Positions 44,919 to 53,962 of a stretch of DNA of 64,000 nt are shown here, piece after piece. Position numbers and translations under genes: made by a program. Where the stretch lies: the NCBI GenBank assembly GCA_021820525.1, contig JAKADM010000005.1, positions 52,584-116,583 on the forward strand, written 5' to 3'. Each line of letters begins with the position of its first letter. Position 1 is the stretch's first letter. The stretch comes from Thermoplasmata archaeon (lineage in GTDB: Archaea; Thermoplasmatota; Thermoplasmata; Thermoplasmatales; Thermoplasmataceae). The notes beneath the pieces were generated by a model that had not been told where the DNA came from, did not search any database, and saw only the letters and a program-made list of their open reading frames with translations.

Positions 44919-45089
44919 TTATGGTATTATAAGTGAAAGCAGGAATACAACAAATCCTGTTATGACAAAATACTCAGTATTTGTTACATTGGCGCTTATG
45001 AACTTATAATATAAACCACCCAGTTCTATGAGGAACAGGCCAAGAAAGAAAAGGGGGTATCTCCATGATGACTTCATGTATTTTTTCAT
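44919..45089 (-). CDS. 56-residue two-helix protein of the SDH operon
   Basis: Read directly from the sequence. A basic start (MKKYMKSSWRYP) is followed by two membrane helices, FFLGLFLIELGGLYYKF and YFVITGFVVFLLSLIIP. It starts 6 bp after the stop of the membrane subunit gene on the same strand, so it is the last gene of the succinate dehydrogenase operon. It may be a small anchor subunit like SdhD or an assembly factor; no heme-ligand histidine is present. Confidence 0.7.
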   Translation of the reverse strand: MKKYMKSSWRYPLFFLGLFLIELGGLYYKFISANVTNTEYFVITGFVVFLLSLIIP

Positions 45090-45095
45090 TTCACA

Positions 45096-45842
45096 TCACA
45101 GCCCGAAGAACACTATGTTTATGGGCAGACCTGCAGCCACACCCCTTATGAACAGATCCACAAGAAAGAATGAAGAAAGACTGATCCATGCCAGAAGTTC
45201 GTGATGAGAATTGAGTTTCGAAACTCCGTTAAAGAATGATCTCCTGAAGCTCTTTTTGTTTATTGGGCAGCTGTAGCAGTCAACGTTTCCTCCTGTTACA
45301 TGCCTGAAGAAATGGCAGGAGAATGTATACAGGGTAACCCACAGTGTATTAAGTATGAGAAGGAGAACTCCAAGAGTGAACTGGTCCCTGTATGCCATTG
45401 CCACATATATGTCATAGTAGAAGAAGGGCAATATGGCCACTGCTGTGTACCAGAAATATCTGTGAAGATTCTCTATTCTGAATATTCCTGTCTCTCCGCT
45501 GTACAGCCTTCCTTTTTTCTCACCGGGAAGATCCTTCTGGCCCGTCGTCTGAAAATTTACAACACCGCATGCCACAGGGTGCCTGAACAGATGCCTGTGG
45601 TAATCCTTCCTGTATGCATAGCATGTTGCCCTGAATCCGGCAACAAGGGGCAGCACAAGGAATGTTGGGGAATAGAATGGGTCAGTTAAACCCTGTACAG
45701 GTGAGGTCATTGAGAATACTCCCATTAAATATATGGCTATGGCCGCAAGGAAAACAAAGGACCAGAACCTCAACTCACCAAACTCTCTTGGAAACCTTAC
45801 AATTTTTTGCATTGCAGTTTCATCTTTTACACTGAAAGACAC
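45096..45842 (-). CDS. Succinate dehydrogenase membrane subunit, actinobacterial-like
   Basis: A 248-residue protein with about five membrane helices. The stretches FRATCYAYRKDYHRHLFRHP, NLHRYFWYTA and SKLNSHHELLAWISL match the pattern of the single large membrane subunit of actinobacterial succinate dehydrogenases. Conserved histidines in HRYFWYTA and HFFRHVTGG can bind heme b. It anchors SdhAB and reduces quinone. The start lies 2 bp after the sdhB stop. Confidence 0.8.
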   Translation of the reverse strand: MSFSVKDETAMQKIVRFPREFGELRFWSFVFLAAIAIYLMGVFSMTSPVQGLTDPFYSPTFLVLPLVAGFRATCYAYRKDYHRHLFRHPVACGVVNFQTTGQKDLPGEKKGRLYSGETGIFRIENLHRYFWYTAVAILPFFYYDIYVAMAYRDQFTLGVLLLILNTLWVTLYTFSCHFFRHVTGGNVDCYSCPINKKSFRRSFFNGVSKLNSHHELLAWISLSSFFLVDLFIRGVAAGLPINIVFFGL

Positions 45843-45844
45843 TA

Positions 45845-46594
45845 TTACATCACCTTCTCCTTCTTTCTTCTGTTTTTAATTACCATTGCGATTGGATCAT
45901 ACTTTCTGTCAACCGCTCTCTCCTTTTCCTGAATGATTGCGTTATCTGTAATCTTAATATGCTCAGGGCAAACCTCTGTGCAGCATTTTGTAATGTTGCA
46001 GTAACCCATACCACCCTCATCATTGAGCATCTTCGACCTGTCCAGGCCATCAAGGGGGTGCATATCCCATGATGCAGCTTTCACGATGTGCCTCGGCCCA
46101 AAGTACGGGGTAAAATGCTCCCTGACAACATGGCATACATCCATGCACAGGAAACACTCAATGCATCTCTTGAATTCTTTGGATCTTTCCACATCCTTGG
46201 GGTTTATCCTCCATGGCTTTTCAAGGCCCTCCCGTGGTGTGAGAAGGGGTATTTTTCTTGCAATTTCCCAGTTCTTTGATATATCTGTTACAAGATCCTT
46301 TACAAGCGGGAATGCAGCCATGGGTGAAACAGTTATGTTTTTACCTATGTTGTCAACCCTTGTTTTGCACATGAGAGATGGATGGCCGTTAATCTCTGCA
46401 GAGCATGAGCCGCATTTTCCGGCCTTGCAGTTCCATCTTATGGAGATAGTCGGATCTATTTTTTCCTCCACATATCTCACTGCATCAAGAACAACCATTC
46501 CATCAACATAGGGAACCTTGTAATCCTGAAACTTGGGTTCCTTATCATTTTCAGGGTCAAACCTGAATATTTTTATATTAATATCTTCGCTCAT
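45845..46594 (-). CDS. sdhB: Succinate dehydrogenase iron-sulfur subunit
   Basis: A 249-residue protein. The 2Fe-2S ligands are in CKAGKCGSCSAEINGHPSLMC (Cys pattern C-x4-C-x2-C-x11-C); the second half has CIECFLCMDVC and a later CCTEVCP for the 4Fe-4S and 3Fe-4S clusters. It moves electrons from the flavin in SdhA to quinone in the membrane. The start overlaps the sdhA stop by 4 bp and sits directly upstream of the membrane subunit gene. Confidence 0.94.
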   Translation of the reverse strand: MSEDINIKIFRFDPENDKEPKFQDYKVPYVDGMVVLDAVRYVEEKIDPTISIRWNCKAGKCGSCSAEINGHPSLMCKTRVDNIGKNITVSPMAAFPLVKDLVTDISKNWEIARKIPLLTPREGLEKPWRINPKDVERSKEFKRCIECFLCMDVCHVVREHFTPYFGPRHIVKAASWDMHPLDGLDRSKMLNDEGGMGYCNITKCCTEVCPEHIKITDNAIIQEKERAVDRKYDPIAMVIKNRRKKEKVM

Positions 46595-48312
46595 TCGTAT
46601 ACCTCCGGCTTAACATACTGCTCATATTCCTTGGGCATTGGCTCGACCGGTACAGTCTCGTACTGCATCTTGCCGTCCTCGCCCATATAGGTTATGATGT
46701 TCTTCTTCCAGTTCTTGTCCTTCTTTGGAAAGTCCAGCCTTGTGTGGGCACCTCTGCTTTCCTCTCTCATCAGGGCGCAGTGTGTTATGGCCTCACATGA
46801 AACAAGCATGTTGGCCAGTTCAAGGCATCCAAGCAGTCCATGGTTATATCTGATCATTCCCTTTGTCCCAACCTCTTTGAACTCCTCCTTTAACTGTTCA
46901 ATAATATCTACTGCCTTCTTTAGATGCTCTCCATCTCTCACAATTCCAACATTGTCGCTCATGCATGTTGTGAGCCTGTCTATGAGGTCATATGGGTTTT
47001 TCCCATTCTCCTTAAAGAAGCCCTTAACATAATTTATTTCCTTCTCTATAAGATCTTGGGGTATATCAAGAAGAGTTGAACTTCTTGCATAGGCGGAAGC
47101 TGAATCGCCAGCTCTCTTGCCGAAAACAAGAATATCTGCAAGGGAGTTCCCACCAAGCCTGTTGGCTCCGTGGAGTCCTGAGGCCACCTCTCCAGCAGCA
47201 AACAAATTCTCGATATTGCTTCTTTCTGTTTCCGCCTCAACCTGGATGCCACCCATCATGTAGTGGACTGTAGGGGCAACTTCCATCTTTTCCTTCGTAA
47301 TGTCAACACCGGCAAATTCCAGGAACTGCTGATACATTGCTGGCAGTTTATGCTTTATGTATTCCGGGCTCTTGTGTGTGATATCAAGATATACACCACC
47401 GTGCTCGGTTCCCCTTCCCTCAGTTATTTCTTTGTAATTCGCCCTTGCTACAACATCTCTGGCATCAAGTTCTTTCTTCTGCGGAGAATATTTCAGCATG
47501 TATCTTTCTCCCTTTGAATTGAGCAGAATACCGCCCTCTCCCCTGACACTCTCAGTCACAAGCAATCCCTTTACGCCTGGAGGATAAACCATTCCTGTGG
47601 GGTGGAACTGGATCATTTCCATATCTCTCAATTTCACTCCGGCTCTGTATGCCATACCAATACCATCGCCCGTTGATTCCCAGGAATTGGAGGTAACTTT
47701 GTATACCCTTCCTGATCCGCCTGTGGCTATGACAGTTGCCTTTGCTTTGAAAACAAAGAATTCCCCTGTAGTCATTTTAATTCCGAATGCACCTGCAATT
47801 TTGTCTCCGACCTTTAAAAGGTTGGTTATGTACATCTCATCATAGAATGTAATATCTCTGTGAAGAACCTGATCCTCGAGGGTTTTGATCAGTTCAAGCC
47901 CGGTTCTGTCTCCAACGTGTGCAAGCCTCCTGTATGTATGGGCACCAAATGCCCTCTGCATGATTCTTCCGTCAGGGGTTCTGTCGAACAGGGCTCCATA
48001 GCGTTCCAGTTCCAGTACACGTTCCGGTGCCTCCTTTCCAAGAATTTCTGCCATCCTCCAGTCAGATATGTAAACACCCTCTTCGATTATATCTCCGTAG
48101 TGTACAGTCCAGTTATCCTGTGGATCGACATTCCCAAGGGCAGCAGCTATGCCACCCTCAGCCATAACCGTATGTGCCTTTCCAAGAAGGGACTTTGTAA
48201 CCATCACAACCTTCAAACCAGCATCATTTACGGATATGGCCGCTCTCATACCGGCCCCACCTGCTCCTATTACAAGGACATCGGTTTCAACCGTCTTTAC
48301 ATTTTCACTCAT
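46591..48312 (-). CDS. sdhA: Succinate dehydrogenase flavoprotein subunit
   Basis: A 573-residue subunit. FAD binding motif DVLVIGAGGAGMRAA (11-25); the histidine that holds FAD covalently is His47 in KAHTVMAEGGIAA; the active-site region FHPTGM and the C-terminal motif NRLGGNSLAD are present. It oxidises succinate to fumarate in the citrate cycle. First gene of the operon. Candidate minus-strand TATA TTTATACC lies at 48355-48362. Confidence 0.95.
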   Translation of the reverse strand: MSENVKTVETDVLVIGAGGAGMRAAISVNDAGLKVVMVTKSLLGKAHTVMAEGGIAAALGNVDPQDNWTVHYGDIIEEGVYISDWRMAEILGKEAPERVLELERYGALFDRTPDGRIMQRAFGAHTYRRLAHVGDRTGLELIKTLEDQVLHRDITFYDEMYITNLLKVGDKIAGAFGIKMTTGEFFVFKAKATVIATGGSGRVYKVTSNSWESTGDGIGMAYRAGVKLRDMEMIQFHPTGMVYPPGVKGLLVTESVRGEGGILLNSKGERYMLKYSPQKKELDARDVVARANYKEITEGRGTEHGGVYLDITHKSPEYIKHKLPAMYQQFLEFAGVDITKEKMEVAPTVHYMMGGIQVEAETERSNIENLFAAGEVASGLHGANRLGGNSLADILVFGKRAGDSASAYARSSTLLDIPQDLIEKEINYVKGFFKENGKNPYDLIDRLTTCMSDNVGIVRDGEHLKKAVDIIEQLKEEFKEVGTKGMIRYNHGLLGCLELANMLVSCEAITHCALMREESRGAHTRLDFPKKDKNWKKNIITYMGEDGKMQYETVPVEPMPKEYEQYVKPEVYE

Positions 48313-48478
48313 GACATCACACTCTAATCTGGTATAATGGCATATTGTGTCATAGGTATAAATTTTTTACAAAGATTAAATAGGATGTTTGCTCCAATGT
48401 ATATGAAACATAAAAAATGATTAAATAGAATAATATGGCAAAATCGGTCATTTTAATGTTTTATTTACGGTCAAAGGC

Positions 48479-48486
48479 TTAATATA
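48479..48486 (+). promoter_or_regulatory. TATA box of the antiporter gene
   Basis: TTAATATA lies 18-26 bp before the GTG start at 48505, implying a nearly leaderless message. Confidence 0.4.
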
Positions 48487-48504
48487 TGAAAGAATTGGGG
48501 TAAT

Positions 48505-49689
48505 GTGGATATATTAATCGCCATATTTTCACTTCTGCTTCTGGCTATCATACTCGGTTCAATATTCGAGAAACTTGGATATCCATCAGTTATTGGAGAG
48601 ATTATCGCGGGGATCATTCTGGGGCCATCTGTGCTCAATTTTGTAATACCTGACAAAGTTATATCCGGTTTGAGTGAAATATCCCTTTTTTTCATAGTTC
48701 TCCTGATCGGTGTTGAGGCTACCACAGATACAATGGTAAAGAATCTTAAGAAGGGTTCAATTTTAACCCTCACATCCTTCATAGTCCCATTGCTTGTAAT
48801 CATAATATCTCTGAAGTTTATCTTCAGTTCCGTAGGAACATCCGGCATAGCCCTTGCCATTTCCATAGCAGTGCCTTCAATTTCCATCGTTTCCGTAATG
48901 CTTGGAAACCTTGATCTTTTAAAAGTAGAAGCAGGAAACGCAATACTTGCATCCGTAATCATAACCGATATTCTTGCATTCACAATGGTATCAGCCATAA
49001 TCGATTTTAAGAAAATTTACATAGAAACATCTGCCCTTGTGATCTTTATAATTCTGATTTACGTCATTGATATATATTTAAGAAAAAATTCCAGATCTGT
49101 ATTATCATTTTTTGAAAAGTTGAGATCAGGTGCCAAGAGCGAAAAACTTGTTTTTGGTTCCATAATCCTCTCAGGTCTGATTATTTCCACACTCTTTGAG
49201 TTCATCGGTATAACCTATGTTCTTGGGGCATTCTTTGCGGGCATACTCATAAGCGATGTGGTCATAGGAGAAGATCTACTTGGAATCATAACCAGGACTT
49301 TATCAAGAATCAATGACAGTTTTTTCATACCTCTATTCTTCAGCATAGCAGGCCTTTCATTCGCATTTCCTGATGTTGCCGTTCTTGAAACCATGGCTGT
49401 AATACTACTTGGCACACTGCTTGTGGGAGGCATTGGGGATTATGTGGCAGGAAAGAAATTGTTGAAACCCTTTACTGCAAGGGGAACCATGGGGATTCTG
49501 GGAGGAAGAGGTGCGGTGGGAATAATTATTGCCACCATATCCCTTAGCGGAGGAATCATAAACGATCAAGAATATTCTGCTGCCATCTTTGCAACAATAA
49601 TAATTTCTTTTGTGTTTTCTTCCTTTGTTAAAAAGTCAGATTCCCCCTCGATCCCTGTGGAGGAAAAAGCTTCAGTCAGTGGGAATTGA
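48505..49689 (+). CDS. Cation:proton antiporter, CPA2/KefB-like
   Basis: A 394-residue protein with about 12 membrane helices. It has the N-terminal segment EKLGYPSVIGEIIAGIILGPSVL of the CPA2 family, a central ASVIITDILAF (the Asp of the ion-binding site) and the late GRGAVGIIIATISLSGG. It exchanges Na+ or K+ for protons; in an acidophile it should help hold internal pH. The start is a GTG at 48505, since the ATG two bases earlier is out of frame. No regulatory TrkA domain is attached. The end overlaps the next gene by 14 bp. Confidence 0.88.
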   Translation: MDILIAIFSLLLLAIILGSIFEKLGYPSVIGEIIAGIILGPSVLNFVIPDKVISGLSEISLFFIVLLIGVEATTDTMVKNLKKGSILTLTSFIVPLLVIIISLKFIFSSVGTSGIALAISIAVPSISIVSVMLGNLDLLKVEAGNAILASVIITDILAFTMVSAIIDFKKIYIETSALVIFIILIYVIDIYLRKNSRSVLSFFEKLRSGAKSEKLVFGSIILSGLIISTLFEFIGITYVLGAFFAGILISDVVIGEDLLGIITRTLSRINDSFFIPLFFSIAGLSFAFPDVAVLETMAVILLGTLLVGGIGDYVAGKKLLKPFTARGTMGILGGRGAVGIIIATISLSGGIINDQEYSAAIFATIIISFVFSSFVKKSDSPSIPVEEKASVSGN

Positions 49690-50233
49690 CAGGAGTAAAA
49701 TAACTTACATAGGTATATTCAAATTCAATTTCCTTTTTCATGGAATAACCATGTCTGGAAAAAATCTTCTCCAGTTCATTTTTAGATATTCTTATACCTG
49801 CAGGCGGTCCAACTTCTCCTTCCTTTTTAAATTCTATCAGAACAAAATCAGGTGAACCCGCCCTTTTGAAAAGTTCTATAAGATTTTCCCTGCATTCAAA
49901 GTCGTGGAAGCTGGTGGAAAAGAAAACCTTTGTACATTCCGGGAAAGATGAAACTTTGCATATATTTTCTCTCTTTATGGTGATATTGTCAATATGATTC
50001 TCTTTTATTCTTTTTTCAAGAATTTCATTTCCCTTTTCGCTCCATTCATAGGCATATACATGTTTGCAATGCTTTGAAAAAAGGGCTGAATAGAACCCGC
50101 TCCCAGAGCCCATGTCACAAATAACGTCTTCCTTTTCAATATGTATGAGATCAACTACCTTCTGCACATCAACTATTTTTGTTCTCATCTCATCTATTCT
50201 TTCATAATCAAAATCATCATGATGGTGATGCAT
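49676..50233 (-). CDS. SAM-dependent methyltransferase with histidine-rich N-terminus
   Basis: A 185-residue class I methyltransferase of UbiE/ArsM-like type. The SAM loop ICDMGSGSGFYSALF is followed by the acidic YAYEWSEKG. The first residues, MHHHHDDFDYER, form a His/Asp-rich tip that could bind metal; similar HxHD tips occur in small methyltransferases near metal-resistance genes. Substrate is not known. Its end overlaps the convergent antiporter gene by 14 bp. Confidence 0.8.
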   Translation of the reverse strand: MHHHHDDFDYERIDEMRTKIVDVQKVVDLIHIEKEDVICDMGSGSGFYSALFSKHCKHVYAYEWSEKGNEILEKRIKENHIDNITIKRENICKVSSFPECTKVFFSTSFHDFECRENLIELFKRAGSPDFVLIEFKKEGEVGPPAGIRISKNELEKIFSRHGYSMKKEIEFEYTYVSYFTPVNSH

Positions 50234-50366
50234 AGAATCTATATGAGAAACTTTCAGTTATATTTTTCCCGTAATTGCTTCATATGTTCATTTCAAGGAA
50301 AATGTCATTATTGTGTCTCTTGAAATAATATGTTTCCTTTATTAAAGACAATGAATTAAGCCATAC

Positions 50367-52130
50367 ATGCTTTTCAGCAAAGTGGTGGAGTATTTCGAAA
50401 AGATGTCGGAAACGTCCAGGCGGCTGGAACTTTCAGAGATCTATAAGGATATGATACTCGAAAGCGGAGAGGATCTCGATTATGTACTTTATCTATCAAA
50501 GGGCATGGTGGCACCAGACTATGAAGGCATAGAGATAGGTCTTGCAGAAAAAACAATCATTTCAACACTGAGAAAGATCACAGGGAAGGATGAGGAAACT
50601 ATAATGAAGAGATACGGTGAGATCGGTGATCTTGGTACTGTATCCCAGGAACTGATGGCACTTCCCGGGCAGACGTCTCTTTTCAGTGAGGAGCTTACAA
50701 CTTCTGAAATATTCAGGTCACTGAAAAAGATTGCAACAATTAAGGGTTCAGGAACTTCTGTGGAGAAAGAAAGAATATTCATGGATCTGATGATAAGGGC
50801 ATCGCCCGTGGAATCAAAATATATTGTCAGGATACTTCAGGGCAGGCTGCGCCTCGGTGTATCTGATTCCACAATCCTCTATTCCCTGAGGCTTGCCTTT
50901 GCACCCAGTCTGGAGCAAAGCGATGTGGAAGAAATATTCAACTTCCATCCTGACCTACCCTATGTCGCCAGGATACTGAAGGAGGGAAAGGATGATATCA
51001 TAAAAAATGCAGGGCCAGAACCACTCATACCCGTGAGGGTCATGCTTGCCGAGAGGCTTCAGTCAATAAGGGAAATTTTAGATAAGATGGGAGGAGCCGC
51101 GGCCTTTGAAAATAAATATGATGGACTTAGAATTCAGATTCATAAAAAGGGGGAAATTGTGAAAACATTCTCAAGAAGCAATGAAGAGACAACCCTGCAG
51201 TTCCCTGAAGTGACAAAATTTTTCAAGTCCCTTCCCTATGAGAGTTTAATTGTTGACGGCGAAGCCGTCCCATTCAACAACGAAACTGAAGAAATATATC
51301 CGTTTCAGGCAGTATCCATGAGGCGGGGAAGAAAGAATGATATCGGGAAGTATGAAGAAGAAATACCCATAGTTGTTTTTCTCTTTGACATAATATACTT
51401 TGAGGGGAAGCAGCTAAACCATGAACCCTATCTTAAAAGGACCGAACTTCTCAGGACAAAATTTTCCGAAGGAGAAAGGATAAGGTTTGCAAAGAGAATA
51501 ATAAGTGATAGGGAGGATGAAATTGAGAAGTTTTTTGAAACCTCCATATCCACGGGATGCGAGGGCATTGTTGCAAAGGATGTACGGGAAGAATCCATAT
51601 ACAGGGCAGGTGCAAGAGGGTGGCTCTGGATAAAATACAAGAGGGATTACAGGAATGAGCTTGCGGATTCCCTTGACCTTGTTGTAATAGGGGCGTTTTA
51701 TGGTCACGGGAAGAGAAAGGGAAACTATGGCGCACTTCTACTTGCATCCTACAATAAGGAGGAGGATACCTTTGAAAGCGTATGTAAACTTGGGACAGGG
51801 TTCAGCGATGAGATGCTTGCAAGCCTTAAGAGCCTCTTTTCAGAACTTGTATCTGAAAATATGCCTGCAAGGGTAAAATCTGATATGAAGCCGGATGTGT
51901 GGATATATCCTGAAAAGGTAATTGAAGTAATCGGTGCGGAGATAACAAAAAGTCCAATACACACCTGTTCGAAAACAATTCTGAAAGATCAGGGTCTGGC
52001 ACTTCGTTTTCCAAGATTCACTGGAAAATTCAGAACAGATAAAAAGGCTGAAGATGCAACATCCTCAGAAGAAATATATGAAATGTTTAAAAATCAAACT
52101 AAAAATATTTACAAAGATGAGCAGAATTAA
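50367..52130 (+). CDS. lig: ATP-dependent DNA ligase
   Basis: A 587-residue archaeal replicative ligase. An N-terminal DNA-binding domain (1-220) precedes the adenylation domain with the nucleotide-binding Lys250 in KYDG. Later motifs FDGEAVPF-like IVDGEAVPF (III), GCEGIVAKD (IV), and GWLWIKYKRDY (V) follow, then the OB-fold domain. It seals Okazaki fragments. It is tail-to-tail with the SSB gene, just 2 bp from its stop. Confidence 0.95.
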   Translation: MLFSKVVEYFEKMSETSRRLELSEIYKDMILESGEDLDYVLYLSKGMVAPDYEGIEIGLAEKTIISTLRKITGKDEETIMKRYGEIGDLGTVSQELMALPGQTSLFSEELTTSEIFRSLKKIATIKGSGTSVEKERIFMDLMIRASPVESKYIVRILQGRLRLGVSDSTILYSLRLAFAPSLEQSDVEEIFNFHPDLPYVARILKEGKDDIIKNAGPEPLIPVRVMLAERLQSIREILDKMGGAAAFENKYDGLRIQIHKKGEIVKTFSRSNEETTLQFPEVTKFFKSLPYESLIVDGEAVPFNNETEEIYPFQAVSMRRGRKNDIGKYEEEIPIVVFLFDIIYFEGKQLNHEPYLKRTELLRTKFSEGERIRFAKRIISDREDEIEKFFETSISTGCEGIVAKDVREESIYRAGARGWLWIKYKRDYRNELADSLDLVVIGAFYGHGKRKGNYGALLLASYNKEEDTFESVCKLGTGFSDEMLASLKSLFSELVSENMPARVKSDMKPDVWIYPEKVIEVIGAEITKSPIHTCSKTILKDQGLALRFPRFTGKFRTDKKAEDATSSEEIYEMFKNQTKNIYKDEQN

Positions 52131-52132
52131 TC

Positions 52133-52603
52133 TTACTCATCATCGTTTCCGTAGTTTCCTCTTGATCCGGAATCTCTTCTTGGTCTTCCGTATCCGCCAG
52201 AACTTCCGCCCCTTCTGAAGTTGCCTCCGCCCCTTCTGAAGTTGGTGTTCTCGTAAACCTTTTCACTCATATCGAGGTCTTCGTTTACTTCAGACACGGT
52301 TTCCTCAGACTCGTTGAGATTTCCGTATTTTCCTACGTTTAATCTCATCTGCCCTCTCACAAGGGATATGTATCCATTGTCGATGTGCAGTGTGGACCCA
52401 TCCTTCACGTTTGCGGCCTGTTCGCCCCAGAGTGAAAGTCTGATCTTTCCAGTCTCATCTCCAATTACAACTTCGGTCACAGATTTTGTCTCACCGAATC
52501 TTGTGTTTATTTCCTTTGGCTCGCCGATCTCGACAACCTTAGCAAGAACATTTACTCTTCTTGACTCTGGTGTCAACTCTTTTATTTTGGTAATTCCTTC
52601 CAT
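52133..52603 (-). CDS. ssb: OB-fold single-stranded DNA-binding protein with RGG tail
   Basis: A 156-residue protein. Residues 1-100 form one OB fold (VNVLAKVVEIGEPKEI, KIRLSLWGEQAANV, GYISLVRGQMRLNVGKYG) of RPA/archaeal SSB type. The tail has two NFRRGGG units and further Gly/Arg residues, ending in acidic GNDDE, as in bacterial SSB tails that recruit partners. The 21-bp DNA repeat encoding the two units is exact over 19 bp (52205-52223 and 52226-52244). It lies tail-to-tail with the ligase gene. Confidence 0.9.
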   Translation of the reverse strand: MEGITKIKELTPESRRVNVLAKVVEIGEPKEINTRFGETKSVTEVVIGDETGKIRLSLWGEQAANVKDGSTLHIDNGYISLVRGQMRLNVGKYGNLNESEETVSEVNEDLDMSEKVYENTNFRRGGGNFRRGGSSGGYGRPRRDSGSRGNYGNDDE

Positions 52604-52633
52604 TTGGTTACGTCCTGTCTAAAAGACATGTAG

Positions 52634-53485
52634 TTATTCAATACCTGTATTTATATTAGTATGTTTACTTTCATCAGACATTAATTGGTATATATTTTCA
52701 ATCCACGGTATGGCTGAATTGAAAAAATCTGGGCCGTGGTGTGCCAAAAAATCAAGTTTTCCGGGAGTTGTGAACACTCTCCCCTTATGGAATGCGGAGG
52801 TTTTTTCCAGCCCATGTTCCTTAAGCCTTTCCATTGCCTCTTCCTTTGTCATTCCCCTGTACATTTTTCCTTCCATAATAATTATTTCAGGATCGAATTT
52901 TTTGATAACATCGTAATCTGGCATTATCCATTCCTTTGGTTCACAATCATAGGGTGTTTCAAATCCCATTGTGTTGAGTGTGGAAATAATATAACTCTGA
53001 GAGCCAAAGGTTACAGGTCCGCCAAGATCGATCTCCACATAGGCCCTGAACTGGGGGAGATGCGTCTTCATTTTTTTTATCAGTTCTATGGAAAGAACCC
53101 TGGCCTCCCTGACTTTTCCAGCAACAATGCCGATCCTGTTTATCATGTCCAGTATCTGGAAGGGCGTGGATGGGAGCTCAAGTTGATAAAGATTGTATTT
53201 TTTAGCGAGATTGTCAGCGAGCGAATCCTGATAGCCGGATATTGTAAGTATGAGATCAGGATTTATATCATCCATTATCTTTTCGTTATACGTGCTATAT
53301 GAGCCAATTTTCCTTATCCTTTCAACTTCCGCTGGCCTTCTGCAGAATGCACTTACCCCCTTTACCCTTTCTCCCATGCCTATAAGGAAGAGTGTTTCTG
53401 TAATTGATGGGTTTAAGGAAACAATGCTTTCAGGGGGAGAATCTAAGTTGACTTTTCTTCCCTTGAAATCTATATATTGAGCCAT
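52634..53485 (-). CDS. BtuF/FepB-type binding protein without signal peptide
   Basis: A 283-residue protein of the helical-backbone metal-receptor fold, which in transporters binds cobalamin or siderophores. The core segments PESIVSLNPSITETLFLIG, PDLILTISG and MPDYDVIKKFDPEIIIMEG are typical. It starts with MAQYIDFKGRK with no signal peptide, lipobox or membrane helix, so it appears to be cytosolic. No ABC transporter genes are close. Its start codon is 1 bp from the stop of the DsrE gene, forming a two-gene operon. Confidence 0.75.
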   Translation of the reverse strand: MAQYIDFKGRKVNLDSPPESIVSLNPSITETLFLIGMGERVKGVSAFCRRPAEVERIRKIGSYSTYNEKIMDDINPDLILTISGYQDSLADNLAKKYNLYQLELPSTPFQILDMINRIGIVAGKVREARVLSIELIKKMKTHLPQFRAYVEIDLGGPVTFGSQSYIISTLNTMGFETPYDCEPKEWIMPDYDVIKKFDPEIIIMEGKMYRGMTKEEAMERLKEHGLEKTSAFHKGRVFTTPGKLDFLAHHGPDFFNSAIPWIENIYQLMSDESKHTNINTGIE

Positions 53486-53486
53486 A

Positions 53487-53837
53487 TCAGAATGTTATGG
53501 GTATGAATCCTTCTGACATCGCATCCACAAGAACCTTGCCGGCTGGTTCCAGCAAAATCCCCTTTTTCGATATGGTGTCCTTTATGCCCTTGTTTTCTGC
53601 AATATTCACACAGGCAGTTTTGTAAATTCCAGCGGAGCTTGCATCGCTGAGCAACCCATCAAGGACAGGATCTGGCTTTGAAATCATATCTTCACTTGGA
53701 CCGAAGAACATGATTTTGACCTCCTGTGCAGATCCAGATTTAGCAATATTTATTGCCATCCTTAGACCGCTGATTACCTTTTCCTTTCCATCAACACCGC
53801 TTGTAAGTATGAACATCATTTTTGGTTTTTCTGCCAT
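53487..53837 (-). CDS. DsrE/DsrF-like protein
   Basis: A 116-residue protein with the alpha/beta DsrE fold: MMFILTSGVDGKEKV, then VKIMFFGPSEDMI and a C-terminal segment LVDAMSEGFIPITF. Members move sulfur or act as small subunits in sulfur relay, using a conserved cysteine; the one cysteine here is in KTACVNIAEN. Partner and function unknown. Operon with the BtuF-like gene. Confidence 0.75.
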   Translation of the reverse strand: MAEKPKMMFILTSGVDGKEKVISGLRMAINIAKSGSAQEVKIMFFGPSEDMISKPDPVLDGLLSDASSAGIYKTACVNIAENKGIKDTISKKGILLEPAGKVLVDAMSEGFIPITF

Positions 53838-53962
53838 ATAACTCCTATCATTAAAGAATATAAAAATGGATTCTTCTTTTAGAATTGCTGATGTTTTATG
53901 TAATTTGCAGAAGACATATGAATGAAAAGCACATTATTTATACAGATTTGAAATGAACACAT

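Noticed and set aside
46023..46511. 162-residue plus-strand frame
   Set aside because: Antisense to sdhB, which has all its cysteine motifs; no family motif in the shadow.
48471..48998. 175-residue open frame on the minus strand
   Set aside because: It lies entirely over the start of the antiporter gene, whose membrane pattern and family motifs are clear; the antisense frame has a low-complexity Thr/Ile/Met composition typical of a shadow.
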